DNA of 54,313 nucleotides. Source: Streptomyces spiroverticillatus (GTDB taxonomy: Bacteria > Actinomycetota > Actinomycetes > Streptomycetales > Streptomycetaceae). Each line of letters begins with the position of its first letter. The first letter of the stretch is position 1. The notes below the pieces were generated by a model. The model was given only the letters and a program-made list of their open reading frames with translations, did no database searches and was not told where the DNA came from. The stretch lies in the NCBI GenBank assembly GCA_014650415.1, contig BMUX01000030.1, positions 1 to 54,313 on the forward strand, written 5' to 3'. Made by a program: the position numbers and the translations under genes. Shown piece by piece: positions 16,841-24,912 of the stretch.

Positions 16841-17241
16841 CCAAACCAGTATGGTCCGGCGTCGTCACCATGGCGCCGGACCGGTATACCGCGTTCGCAC
16901 GCCTGGCTTCTCCCTGGCTCGAGGAGTTCAGGTGCTGCCCCCTGGACATCCGGGAGGACAGTGGCCGAGAGGAGCGCGCCGTGTACATCGTCGTCAACTC
17001 CGAAGGCTTGGCGTGCTACTGCGGCCAAACCCGTCCCGCCCGTCCCCAATGTCGGGGAGTAGCAGCCGCCAGGCTTCACGACCACAGAACCACCTCCCGC
17101 TCGAAGCACGATGAGTGGGCGAGGTACTGGATACTCCCCCTCTTGCCCGATACCCCCGACGAGTTCGTCGACCGGCTCGAACGCACAGTTCAAGCACGGC
17201 TCGGACTGCCCCGGCGCAACCGCCGGTGGCGCAAGGTGTAA
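16837..17241 (+). CDS. GIY-YIG-like nuclease domain protein
   Basis: The 134-residue protein contains VYIVVNSEGLACYCGQT at about 49-65, matching GIY...YIG (here VYI and YCG). A basic helix with Arg (RLHDHRTTSRSKHDEW) follows, and a later Glu in VDRLERTVQARLG at the position of the catalytic Glu. The family cuts DNA with one divalent metal. It is translationally coupled to the ParB/DndB-like protein and a hairpin follows at 17254, so the pair forms its own unit inside the transfer region. The standalone small size suggests the partner supplies specificity. Confidence 0.6.
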   Translation: MTKPVWSGVVTMAPDRYTAFARLASPWLEEFRCCPLDIREDSGREERAVYIVVNSEGLACYCGQTRPARPQCRGVAAARLHDHRTTSRSKHDEWARYWILPLLPDTPDEFVDRLERTVQARLGLPRRNRRWRKV

Positions 17242-17253
17242 CGCCGGGCTCCT

Positions 17254-17284
17254 GTCGCCCTTCGGCTCCCAGCCGGAGGGCGAC
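17254..17284. terminator. hairpin after the GIY-YIG gene
   Basis: GTCGCCCTTCGGCT (17254-17267) pairs with AGCCGGAGGGCGAC (17271-17284) around CCC with a single mismatch. It begins 12 bp after the nuclease stop and marks the end of the two-gene unit. Confidence 0.75.
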
Positions 17285-17418
17285 ACCACGGTGAACCCAG
17301 CCATGGCTACTGCCAGAAAGAATTCCCGCCGGCGCGGTCACGTTTCTCCCTCCACAGCTCCTTGGGGTGGGTGAGTGGGTGGTACCGGACCGCCCACCGC
17401 CTTCAGGGAGGTGCGGGG

Positions 17419-17775
17419 ATGGCGGCGTACGCCGGTTTCACGTCCGAGAACGACCCCAGCCAGCGGGATGTCGCTGTCGAGGCGCTCGTGCAGTGGTGTG
17501 GGTGGCTGTTCGCGGCGGTGTTCACGATCGGGTTCGCCCACGGGTGGTGGTGGGGCGGTGACCTGCGCAACCTGCCGCTGATAGGGGACCAGGTCGCCCA
17601 GAAGGCGGCCGCCGGGCAGGGGTTCCCGGAGATACCTCTGCTGTCCATGGTCCTCGGCGCGTACTGGATACGCCGCTGCTGGCTGTCGCTCGCCAACCGG
17701 GCCCGCGGAATCGACCCCCGCGCGCGCCGGCACAAGCGCGGCCCGAAGTTCCCCCCGAACGGAAACCACTCATGA
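17419..17775 (+). CDS. 118-aa membrane protein of the second transfer operon
   Basis: ATG 17419 follows GGGAGGTGCGGGG. One clear membrane segment (about 25-45, CGWLFAAVFTIGFAHGWWW) and a second weaker one (about 70-85) are followed by a basic tail (RARRHKRGPKFPPNGNHS). It overlaps the next gene by 4 bp. An in-frame GTG further upstream is possible, but the ribosome site favours 17419. Likely an accessory subunit for the coupling ATPase; family not recognised. Confidence 0.6.
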   Translation: MAAYAGFTSENDPSQRDVAVEALVQWCGWLFAAVFTIGFAHGWWWGGDLRNLPLIGDQVAQKAAAGQGFPEIPLLSMVLGAYWIRRCWLSLANRARGIDPRARRHKRGPKFPPNGNHS

Positions 17776-18314
17776 ACGTAGTGAACGACGTCCTCGGCTT
17801 CGGCCCAGACCTCACCCTGCTGCTCCAGGGGCTCCAGGCCGGCGCACCGTGGCTGGCGGCCGTCATGGTGGTCGCGGCGTCCGGGTGGGCGGCGGGCTGG
17901 ATGTGGTGGCGGCGCCGTGCCGCGTTGGCGCTGCGCGGCCGCACGGCGGTCGACCTCGTACCGACCGCCGGCTTCGATCCCTCGGTGGAGGCCGTGGAGC
18001 GGCATGCGGCCCACCTCGCCCGGGTCCCGGCCGCCGCGGGATGGGTGCCGCGGCGCGCGGGGGCGGTACGGGTGCGGGCGCTGTGCGTGGACCAGGAGCT
18101 CGTCTACCGACTGGAGGGCCCCGCCCAGGCGGCGGCCGTACTGCGGCTGGCGACCTACGCCCACGTCGACGTCGTCGACACCCATGTGGTGCGCGCACGC
18201 ACCGGCAACCGCATCCGTTTCGAAGGGGCCCCGCCGAACCCCCGCCCCGGCCTGGAGTTCCCGGGTGGCGAACGCGACGAGACCGCCGAGCAGGACGAGA
18301 AGGGAACCCCGTGA
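17772..18314 (+). CDS. 180-aa membrane-anchored protein preceding the coupling ATPase
   Basis: A hydrophobic segment at about 27-48 (WLAAVMVVAASGWAAGWMWW) is followed by a basic stop-transfer stretch. A soluble domain of about 130 residues is rich in Val/Ala/Arg and ends in a charged tail (ERDETAEQDEKGTP). Both ends overlap neighbours (ATGA at the start; stop shared with ATG 18314). Its position right before a HerA/TraD-like ATPase suggests it anchors or regulates that enzyme. No known family motif. Confidence 0.6.
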   Translation: MNVVNDVLGFGPDLTLLLQGLQAGAPWLAAVMVVAASGWAAGWMWWRRRAALALRGRTAVDLVPTAGFDPSVEAVERHAAHLARVPAAAGWVPRRAGAVRVRALCVDQELVYRLEGPAQAAAVLRLATYAHVDVVDTHVVRARTGNRIRFEGAPPNPRPGLEFPGGERDETAEQDEKGTP

Positions 18315-20596
18315 TGGTGGTACTGGAGAAGACTGCAGGAGCGACGCCCGAGAAGTCCGGGGCCGGGGTCGGCCACGGAATGGTGCAGGAAGAGGGGGCG
18401 GGCCGGTACGTGGCGCGCGCCGAGCTGGTGCTGGCCCGCCCCCACCACCGGCGGCTCACCGCGGCCGCACTCGATCCGGACCCGCTCCAGCTCCTGGCCG
18501 CCGCCTGCGCGCACGTGAACTCGGCAGCCGGGGAGCAGGCGGAGCTCATTGTGGATCTCCTGCCCGTCTCCGGGGCGCGGGTCGCCCGCTGGCGGCGCAA
18601 GCTGATCCGTCAGGCGCAGGCCAAGGGGCCGTCCGCCTACGGCGAGCAGCTGGGCACCAGCCAGGGCGGCGGGCGGGGGCTGGGGCTGGGAGCGGTGTGG
18701 TCGCAGGTGGCCGCCGGACTCAACGGCGGCCGTACCGGGGGCAGACCGCCGGGCCGGGCGGGGGCCGGACGGCTGGTGCGCCAGCGGGACCTCGCGGAGC
18801 AGGTGGGTAAGTTCCTGCCCTCCGCCGACACGCAGGTTTTCGCCGTGCAGGTTCTCGTACGGGTGGTGGCCACGCACCCGGCGCGGGCGCGGGCCCGGCT
18901 GCACCAGGTGGTGGCGGTCCTGGACGCCTGGTCGGGGGAGAACTGGTGGCGTCCGGTGGGCCCGCGCCACTTCGGGTGGCGCCCTTACAGCAACGTGTGG
19001 TGGCGCCGTCGTTCGTTCGACCGCCGCTGCCGGACGGGTGAGTTCGCCCCGGTCCGCCGCCAGTGGGTGACCTCCACCGAGATCGCCGCGCTGCTGAAGC
19101 CGCCGTCGGCGCGCTGTACGGCGGCCAACGTGCGCCGTACCGGCGGCGTGGTGCCGGCCGCCCCGTCCCAGCTGCCGACCTGGACCGGTCAGCGCGGGGT
19201 GGTGCCGCTCGGCGCGGTCACCGGCGCGGACGGACGGCGCCGCCTGGCCGCGCTGCCCCAACAGGACCTGCTGTTCGGGGCGTCGTACGGCAAAAGTGGG
19301 TTCGGGAAGTCCGAGCTGGCGCTGCTCCAGGCGATCGCGCTGGCTTACGGCGGGGAGGGCGACTGGTTCCTCGACCCGCACGGGGCTGCCGTGAAACGGG
19401 CGAAGCCGTACCTGACACACCCGGCGGTGATCGACCGGGTGTGGGAAATCGACCTGAGCGTGAAGGACCGGCACCAGCTGATCGCGTCGTGGAACCCGCT
19501 GTCGATGGAGGGCCGGGACGCCAGCGAGGTCCAGGACGTGATCGGCGCGGTCGTCGGCGGGCTGGCCTCCGCGCAGGGCTGGGGCGACGGCGCACCCCGC
19601 GCGCGGGCGATCCTCTCCCACGCTGTCCAGGTCCTCGCCCACCTCGCCTGGCACCTGTGCCAGCAGGGCCGCCCCGACCTCCAGCCGACGCTCTTCTCCA
19701 TTACCCGGCTGCTCACCGACGAAATGTGGCGCCAGCAGGTCCTCGCCGAGCTTCCGCCGAAGCTCCGCCGGTTCTGGATCCACACCTTCCCCAAGTACGA
19801 GGGAGCCGCAGTGCCGGTGGTCACCCAGACCCTGGAACAGCTGGAAACCTCGGACTCCCTGCGGGCCTTCCTCGGCCAGCCCCGCTCCAGCTACAGTGCC
19901 CGCCGGGCCATGGACGAGAAGAAGATCGTGCTGCTGCGCTGCTCGGGCACCGGCGGCGGCGACCAGATCATCACCTCCCTCCTGCTGTTCGACCTCTTCC
20001 AGGCCGGGATCTCCCGCGAAGGAACCCCTCAGCACGAGCTGGCGACCTGCTGGGCGTTCGCCGACGAGCTCACCGCGATCGACGGAGCCTCCCGCGGCTA
20101 CGTCGCCGCGATCCTCGAACAGCTCCGCAAGTACGAGCTGCGGTTCCTGGGGATGACGCAAATGGCCATGCGGCTTTCCCCGGAAACCCGGATGGCGCTC
20201 ATGCAGAACCAGTCCCTGCTCTCCGCCACCGCCGCGGACGCCGACGAGGCAGCCTTCGTCGCCAAACGCCTAGCCGGCCTGGACCCGGCCACCCTGCAGG
20301 CCCTCCCCAAGTACACGTACGTGATGTCCGCGATGCTCCACGGCAAGCGCACCACCCCGTTCCGTGTCAGCGGCCTGGCCGTCCACGAGGTTCTCGCCGA
20401 CTACTACCGCCCCGACCTGCTGCCCGCGCTCGAAGCCGCCATCACCGCAGGCCTCCACCGCCAGCCGGTCGGCGAGATCCTCGCCCACCTTGACGGCGAT
20501 GACGACCACCTGGGACTCGACGACGTCCTGCTCGCCCACCTCACCGGTGGTGCGTCTGGTACCAGCCCGGCCCCCAACGGAAGCGAGATCGACTGA
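18314..20596 (+). CDS. VirD4/TraD-HerA-like coupling ATPase
   Basis: The 760-residue protein has Walker A GKSGFGKSE at about 326-334, an arginine-rich region before it, and Walker B WAFADEL (Asp584-Glu585). The motifs FLDPHGAA, IASWNPLS and LLFDLFQ between and after are typical of HerA/TraG-type DNA-pumping ATPases annotated as type IV coupling proteins. No obvious membrane segment is in the chain, so anchoring may come from the two upstream membrane proteins. It would bring the DNA-protein substrate to the VirB4/VirB6 channel. Start ATG 18314 overlaps the previous stop. Confidence 0.78.
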   Translation: MVVLEKTAGATPEKSGAGVGHGMVQEEGAGRYVARAELVLARPHHRRLTAAALDPDPLQLLAAACAHVNSAAGEQAELIVDLLPVSGARVARWRRKLIRQAQAKGPSAYGEQLGTSQGGGRGLGLGAVWSQVAAGLNGGRTGGRPPGRAGAGRLVRQRDLAEQVGKFLPSADTQVFAVQVLVRVVATHPARARARLHQVVAVLDAWSGENWWRPVGPRHFGWRPYSNVWWRRRSFDRRCRTGEFAPVRRQWVTSTEIAALLKPPSARCTAANVRRTGGVVPAAPSQLPTWTGQRGVVPLGAVTGADGRRRLAALPQQDLLFGASYGKSGFGKSELALLQAIALAYGGEGDWFLDPHGAAVKRAKPYLTHPAVIDRVWEIDLSVKDRHQLIASWNPLSMEGRDASEVQDVIGAVVGGLASAQGWGDGAPRARAILSHAVQVLAHLAWHLCQQGRPDLQPTLFSITRLLTDEMWRQQVLAELPPKLRRFWIHTFPKYEGAAVPVVTQTLEQLETSDSLRAFLGQPRSSYSARRAMDEKKIVLLRCSGTGGGDQIITSLLLFDLFQAGISREGTPQHELATCWAFADELTAIDGASRGYVAAILEQLRKYELRFLGMTQMAMRLSPETRMALMQNQSLLSATAADADEAAFVAKRLAGLDPATLQALPKYTYVMSAMLHGKRTTPFRVSGLAVHEVLADYYRPDLLPALEAAITAGLHRQPVGEILAHLDGDDDHLGLDDVLLAHLTGGASGTSPAPNGSEID

Positions 20597-21552
20597 TGCC
20601 CTCCCCCCGCACCGCCTGTGGGCTCTCCCGGCTGGCGCAGCAACTCCTGCCGGTGCTCTACCAGCACCGCCTTCTCGCCACGAGCCAGCTCCACACGCTC
20701 CTCACCCCTGAGGCCCGCAGCACGGTCTACCTCCGTCGCCAGCTCGGGGAACTCTGCACGCTGGGTTTCGCCAGCACCACCGTGCGCCGCAACGGCCGGA
20801 TGGGCCGCTCGGAGTTCCTCTGGTTCCTCACCCCGGACGGCTGCGAACTCGTCGAACAGAACCGCGAGATCACCCAGCGGGCGTACCGGATCAGCCCCGT
20901 CACCGCTGCCTCCCAGCTCCAGGACCACACCCTCGCCGTCGTGGACACCGGCATCGCGTTCACCACATGGGCACGCCGGTCCGGCGACGAGTGCGGGCCG
21001 CTGGACTGGGAGTCCGAACTGGCTCACCGCATCCGCGACGGCGACAACCGGCTCGGCGACGAAGCCGTCCTGGTCCCCGACGCAGTGCTCCGCTACACCC
21101 GCACCACCGACACCGGACGACGGCGGATGCTGTCGTTCTTCCTGGAAATCGACCGCGCCACCATGCAGACCACCCGCCTCGGCCAGAAACTCACCGCGTA
21201 CGCCCGCTACGCCACCTACCTCCCCCAGCCCCTTCCCGGACGGCGCCCCGCCCCCGGTACCGTCGCCGGCCGTGAAGCATGGCGGGACCGCTACCCGGCC
21301 CTGCCCCGCCTGCTGTTCGTCTTCACCGGTGCCTCGGAAACCGTGTTGGCCCGCCGCATCGACGACCTCCGCGCGCTCGCCGAAGCCGACACCCGGCTGC
21401 GCCGCAACCCTCTGAACGCCGGAGCCACCACCCTCGACCAGCTCCGAGACCACGGCCCCTTCGCCCCGATCGTCACCCCGCTCCTCGGCAACCCCACCCC
21501 CACCGACGTCCTGATGACTCCGGCCCATCCGGTCCGCGCGGAAACCCCGTGA
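20596..21552 (+). CDS. replication-relaxation family protein
   Basis: The 318-residue protein starts with winged-helix-like sequence (LLPVLYQHRLLATSQLHTLL, then a TVYLRRQLGELCTLGF stretch). A nuclease-like core with VPDAVLRYT and MLSFFLEIDRATMQTTRL (Asp...E-x-D pattern) follows. This layout matches Replic_Relax (PF13814), found on Streptomyces plasmids and phages and linked by name to plasmid replication/relaxation. Its ATG shares a base with the coupling ATPase stop, so both are made together. A role in processing the transferred DNA is inference; no classical relaxase HUH motif is present. Confidence 0.75.
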   Translation: MPSPRTACGLSRLAQQLLPVLYQHRLLATSQLHTLLTPEARSTVYLRRQLGELCTLGFASTTVRRNGRMGRSEFLWFLTPDGCELVEQNREITQRAYRISPVTAASQLQDHTLAVVDTGIAFTTWARRSGDECGPLDWESELAHRIRDGDNRLGDEAVLVPDAVLRYTRTTDTGRRRMLSFFLEIDRATMQTTRLGQKLTAYARYATYLPQPLPGRRPAPGTVAGREAWRDRYPALPRLLFVFTGASETVLARRIDDLRALAEADTRLRRNPLNAGATTLDQLRDHGPFAPIVTPLLGNPTPTDVLMTPAHPVRAETP

Positions 21553-21694
21553 GCCACGGTCGGCCGCCGAGACCGGAGCACGGACCCCCTGTCCCGTCCT
21601 GCGGAACTGTCGCGGTGGTTACTTCCGGCCGTACGGGATTGTTGTGGTTTGGTACTCGCTCCATGGGCCTGAACTGGCAGAACGTGCTGTGAAG

Positions 21695-21721
21695 TTGACC
21701 TATCTATGCGTAACGTATGTG
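21695..21721 (+). promoter_or_regulatory. possible promoter for the secreted-protein/Tad operon
   Basis: TTGACC (21695-21700) is followed 15 bp later by TATGTG in an AT-richer patch containing ATGCGTAACGTAT, a near-symmetrical sequence. It lies 80-105 bp upstream of the lipoprotein ATG at 21801, within the only long gap (21553-21800) in this part of the window. The -10 match is weak. Confidence 0.3.
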
Positions 21722-21800
21722 GCCGAACCAGCTACCTGTGGCGTACGAGACACCCCACAACTCCACCTCAACAGACCGCGGTTCACGAACGGGAGACTCC

Positions 21801-22421
21801 ATGGCAGGCACCACAGCACGCAGGCTGAGCCAGGAGGACAGGAAGAGGCGGCGATCCCCCCTGGGCATCTGTGCCGCTGCAGCCGTCGCGCTGATCGCAC
21901 CGCTCACCAGCTGTTCCACTGCGGACAAGCCTGGCGATGCGAACCCGCCGCCTGCGTCCACCGCTCCGGCCGCACCCGCGCCGACCGCCACACGCAGTGC
22001 GGACGAAACCGCGAAGGCCGAGGCCCTTGCCGCCTACGCCGCGTACTGGCGCGAGATGCAGGTGCTCTACGCCGAACCGACGAGCAAGAAGGCCAACCTC
22101 AAGAACTTCGCGGCGTCACAAGCGCTGCTGCGCGCGGAGAGCGACGCCAAGCGCTTGCACGGCCTGGGTCTGCACATCGTCGGTGAAGCCATCCCTCGGA
22201 ACTCCACCGTGACGTCGGCCGACCTGAGCCGCAGAGTCCCCAATGTGCTGATCTCCAGCTGCCTGGACATCCGTAAATGGCAGACGGTCTCCACCACCAC
22301 GCAGAAGCCGGCCTCGCTTCCGCCGGAACGGCTCACCCAGTACGTCATCAACGCCAGGGCAGAACGCTGGCCCGAAGGGTGGCGCATCGTCCGCGACGAG
22401 CCGCAGGACCAGCGATGCTGA
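21801..22421 (+). CDS. secreted lipoprotein, 206 aa
   Basis: The N-terminus is basic (RRLSQEDRKRRRS), then hydrophobic (GICAAAAVALIAPLTSC). The lipobox LTSC places the lipidated Cys near residue 39; a Pro/Ala/Thr-rich linker follows. The mature part is helical (YAAYWREMQVLYAEPTSK) and resembles small NTF2-like surface lipoproteins. ATG 21801 is preceded by GGGAG. The stop overlaps the next gene start. It opens the second large operon leading into the Tad pilus genes, so a surface role in mating is plausible (inference). Confidence 0.65.
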   Translation: MAGTTARRLSQEDRKRRRSPLGICAAAAVALIAPLTSCSTADKPGDANPPPASTAPAAPAPTATRSADETAKAEALAAYAAYWREMQVLYAEPTSKKANLKNFAASQALLRAESDAKRLHGLGLHIVGEAIPRNSTVTSADLSRRVPNVLISSCLDIRKWQTVSTTTQKPASLPPERLTQYVINARAERWPEGWRIVRDEPQDQRC

Positions 22422-23287
22422 CCCGTCGGACCACCCGGGCGGGCGCCTTGCTGGCTGTTCTCACCCTGGTCTCTGCGGGAGTTGCCCACGCCGACGATCC
22501 GCCTCCGCCCCCTGCCACCTGTGGGCTGTTCAACTGCAGGGTCGAAGCCAAGTCTCCTGGAGAGGAAGCCGCAGCCCGCCCCGGGACCAAGCCGGCCGGG
22601 ACCAGAGGCGGTGGCGGGAAGAGGAAGAGCCAGGGCCCGATCTGCACGTACACGCTTTCTGATCCGCAGCCACCTGCCGACAGCGCCGACTGGGCGGGGC
22701 ACGAGCCTGGTGATGGCGCGGTCTACGACCGACGTTGCTCCTACGGTAAAGACAACGGCTACTTCGAGATCACCCCGGTGTGGGCCGCTGACCCGCCCCA
22801 GCAGCCTGTGGTGGATCCCGCCGTCCTGGCCCAGCAGGCCATCGACACGATGACGCTCAAGGGCCCCTCGATCGGCATTACCCCCAAGCCGGGCGGTAAG
22901 GGCGTGGTCGGCATGCCGGTCTACCTCTGGACCGCCCAGACCCCCGAAACCTACGGTCCGAACACCGCGACCGCGACAGCTGGCGCGGTGACGGTCACCG
23001 CGACCGCGAAGGTCTCCAAGATCGTGTGGGAGATGGGGGACGGGAAGACGGTCACCTGCACCAATCCCGGCACTCCCTACCGGCCGGAGTTCGGCAAGCA
23101 ACCCTCCCCGGACTGCGGGCACCGCTATGCCCAACCCTCCAGCACCACCCCCAGCGGCAAGTACCACGTGACCGCCACCTCGACCTGGACCGTCGACTGG
23201 CAGGGCGCAGGGCAGACCGGTCAGCTCACCGAGGTCCGTGGAGCCGCCGTGGACATCACGGTTGCCGAGGTGCAGGTCCTCAACTGA
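22415..23287 (+). CDS. secreted protein, 290 aa, PKD-like
   Basis: A signal peptide (RTTRAGALLAVLTLVSAGVAHA, cleaved near residue 26) is followed by a Pro-rich, Cys-containing region. A beta-rich C-terminal part includes KIVWEMGDGKTVTC and YHVTATSTWTVDW, typical of PKD-like folds in actinobacterial Tad-linked secreted proteins. ATG 22415 overlaps the lipoprotein stop by 7 bp. Probably exported and associated with the pilus or the wall. Exact role unknown. Confidence 0.65.
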   Translation: MLTRRTTRAGALLAVLTLVSAGVAHADDPPPPPATCGLFNCRVEAKSPGEEAAARPGTKPAGTRGGGGKRKSQGPICTYTLSDPQPPADSADWAGHEPGDGAVYDRRCSYGKDNGYFEITPVWAADPPQQPVVDPAVLAQQAIDTMTLKGPSIGITPKPGGKGVVGMPVYLWTAQTPETYGPNTATATAGAVTVTATAKVSKIVWEMGDGKTVTCTNPGTPYRPEFGKQPSPDCGHRYAQPSSTTPSGKYHVTATSTWTVDWQGAGQTGQLTEVRGAAVDITVAEVQVLN

Positions 23288-23348
23288 CCTGCACCCCAGG
23301 CCCTTTTCCTCACCCCGCGAACGAGTGCGAGAGGCACTGATCACCCTC

Positions 23349-24038
23349 ATGGAATCCCCCTCCGCCGCGCCGCCGGCGCCGCGCCCCCAGAGCCCGCCCC
23401 GCAGGGACGTTCCCATCACGACCGGGCCGCCGGTCAAGCGGCAGCGCCGCTGGTCGGCCGTCGCGTTGTGCGTGGTCCTCGCCGTGGTGTGCGGGCTGGG
23501 AGCGGCGGCGGCCGTCACCTCGGCGAGCGACCGTACCCGGGTGCTGGCGGTGGCCCGGGATGTTCCGGCCGGTCAAGTGTTGTCGGACGCGGACCTCACC
23601 GTCGCGGAGGTGTCCGCGGACGCCGCGTTGTCGCCGGTGGCGGCCGCCGAGCGGCCGGCGATGGTCGGACGCCGTACCGCGGTCGACCTCCGCAAGGGCG
23701 GGCTGCTCACCGTGGCGCAGTTGTCGGCCGGCACCGGGCTGGGTGATGACCAGCAGCAGGTGGGCGTGCAGGTGAAGCGGGGGCAGGCCCCGTCCGGGAC
23801 GCTCGCGGCCGGGGACAGGGTGCTGGCGGTGACGACCCCGGCCCAGGGGGAGCAGCAGGATCCCAAGTCGCAGGCCCCGCCGTCGACGATGGCGGCCACG
23901 GTGGTGTCGGTGTCGCGTCCCGATGCGACCGGCACGGTGGTCGTGAATCTGGCGGTGGCTCCCACGGATGGGCCGCTGCTGGCCACCCGGGCCTCACAGG
24001 GCCGGATCGCGCTCGTTCGTGAACCCCGGAGCAAGTGA
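23349..24038 (+). CDS. CpaB/SAF-domain pilus assembly protein
   Basis: A basic N-terminus and one membrane segment (WSAVALCVVLAVVCGLGAAA) are followed by a SAF domain (VLAVARDVPAGQVLSDADLT...RKGGLLTVAQL). This is the structure of CpaB/RcpC proteins of Flp/Tad pili and of FlgA-like SAF proteins. The rest of the Tad genes follow. The start is uncertain: ATG 23349 is used here, but GTG 23325 in the same frame is also possible, because the GAGAGG motif lies rather far from 23349. In Gram-positives it probably acts on the wall side of the membrane. Confidence 0.7.
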   Translation: MESPSAAPPAPRPQSPPRRDVPITTGPPVKRQRRWSAVALCVVLAVVCGLGAAAAVTSASDRTRVLAVARDVPAGQVLSDADLTVAEVSADAALSPVAAAERPAMVGRRTAVDLRKGGLLTVAQLSAGTGLGDDQQQVGVQVKRGQAPSGTLAAGDRVLAVTTPAQGEQQDPKSQAPPSTMAATVVSVSRPDATGTVVVNLAVAPTDGPLLATRASQGRIALVREPRSK

Positions 24039-24039
24039 C

Positions 24040-24912
24040 ATGCCCGTGATCGCATTGGTGTCCGCGAAGTCCTGCGGTGTGACCGTCTCCGCGCTGGCCC
24101 TGGCGCTGGCCTCCTCGCGGCCCAGCGTGCTGGCCGAGTGTGACCCGGCCGGTGGCACCGTACGGGCGGGGTATCTGCAGAACAGCGTCGACGGCGGGTT
24201 CGGCCTCTACCACCTGGCCGCTGCCGAGCGGGTGGGCCCGGACGCGCTGGCGAACGCGGTCGCTTCCTCGTTGTGGCCGATGGACGCGGCCGGGCACCGC
24301 AAGCTGCTGCCGGGGCTGACGGATCCGACGCAGGCTCCGGCCCTGGAGCGGACGTGGCCCGCGCTGGCGGACATACTGCACGTCCTGGCCGAGGACGCCG
24401 GGTACAACGTGTTCGTCGACGGCGGCCGGCTCGCCTTCGGTGCGGGGCGCCTGCACCCGGTGCTCTCGCCCGCTCCGCTGCTGCACCGGGCGGACCTGGT
24501 GCTGCTGGTGGTGCGCGGTACGACGCAGTCCTTGGCGCTGGCCCGGAATGTGATCGATCCGCTGCGTGCCGAGTTCGACGAGTCCGCCTCGACCACCTCC
24601 CTGGGGCTGCTGCTGCTGGAGGAGGGCGAGTTCCCGGCGCACCAGGTGTCCACCGCGCTGCGGACCCCGGTGTTGGCGGCGCTGCCGTGGGATCCGGACA
24701 CCGCGGGCTACCTGACCCGGGGCGGCAAGCCCCCGCGCGGGTACGAACGCAGCCCACTGCTGCGGCATGCCCGCTCCGCCGCCGAACAGTTGGAAGCGGT
24801 GGCGCAGCGGCGCCGGGTCCAGCAGGAGTGGCCGGCGCGGCGCTCGTACCCGCAGTTGGCCGGGGTGGTTCAGCGGCTGGCCCAGACGTCGCGCGGGGGC
24901 CGCCGTGGCTGA
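24040..24912 (+). CDS. TadZ/CpaE-like MinD-family protein with degenerate P-loop
   Basis: The 290-residue protein starts MPVIALVSAKSCGVTVSALA, which occupies the place of a MinD/ParA P-loop (KGGxGKTT) but lacks the GKT/S lysine-threonine pair. The later LAECDPAGGTVRAG corresponds to the switch I/Asp region. TadZ/CpaE proteins place the Tad machine in the cell, and several have lost ATPase residues. It begins 1 bp after the CpaB-like gene and overlaps the CpaF-like GTG by 8 bp, so it is part of the Tad operon. Confidence 0.65.
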   Translation: MPVIALVSAKSCGVTVSALALALASSRPSVLAECDPAGGTVRAGYLQNSVDGGFGLYHLAAAERVGPDALANAVASSLWPMDAAGHRKLLPGLTDPTQAPALERTWPALADILHVLAEDAGYNVFVDGGRLAFGAGRLHPVLSPAPLLHRADLVLLVVRGTTQSLALARNVIDPLRAEFDESASTTSLGLLLLEEGEFPAHQVSTALRTPVLAALPWDPDTAGYLTRGGKPPRGYERSPLLRHARSAAEQLEAVAQRRRVQQEWPARRSYPQLAGVVQRLAQTSRGGRRG

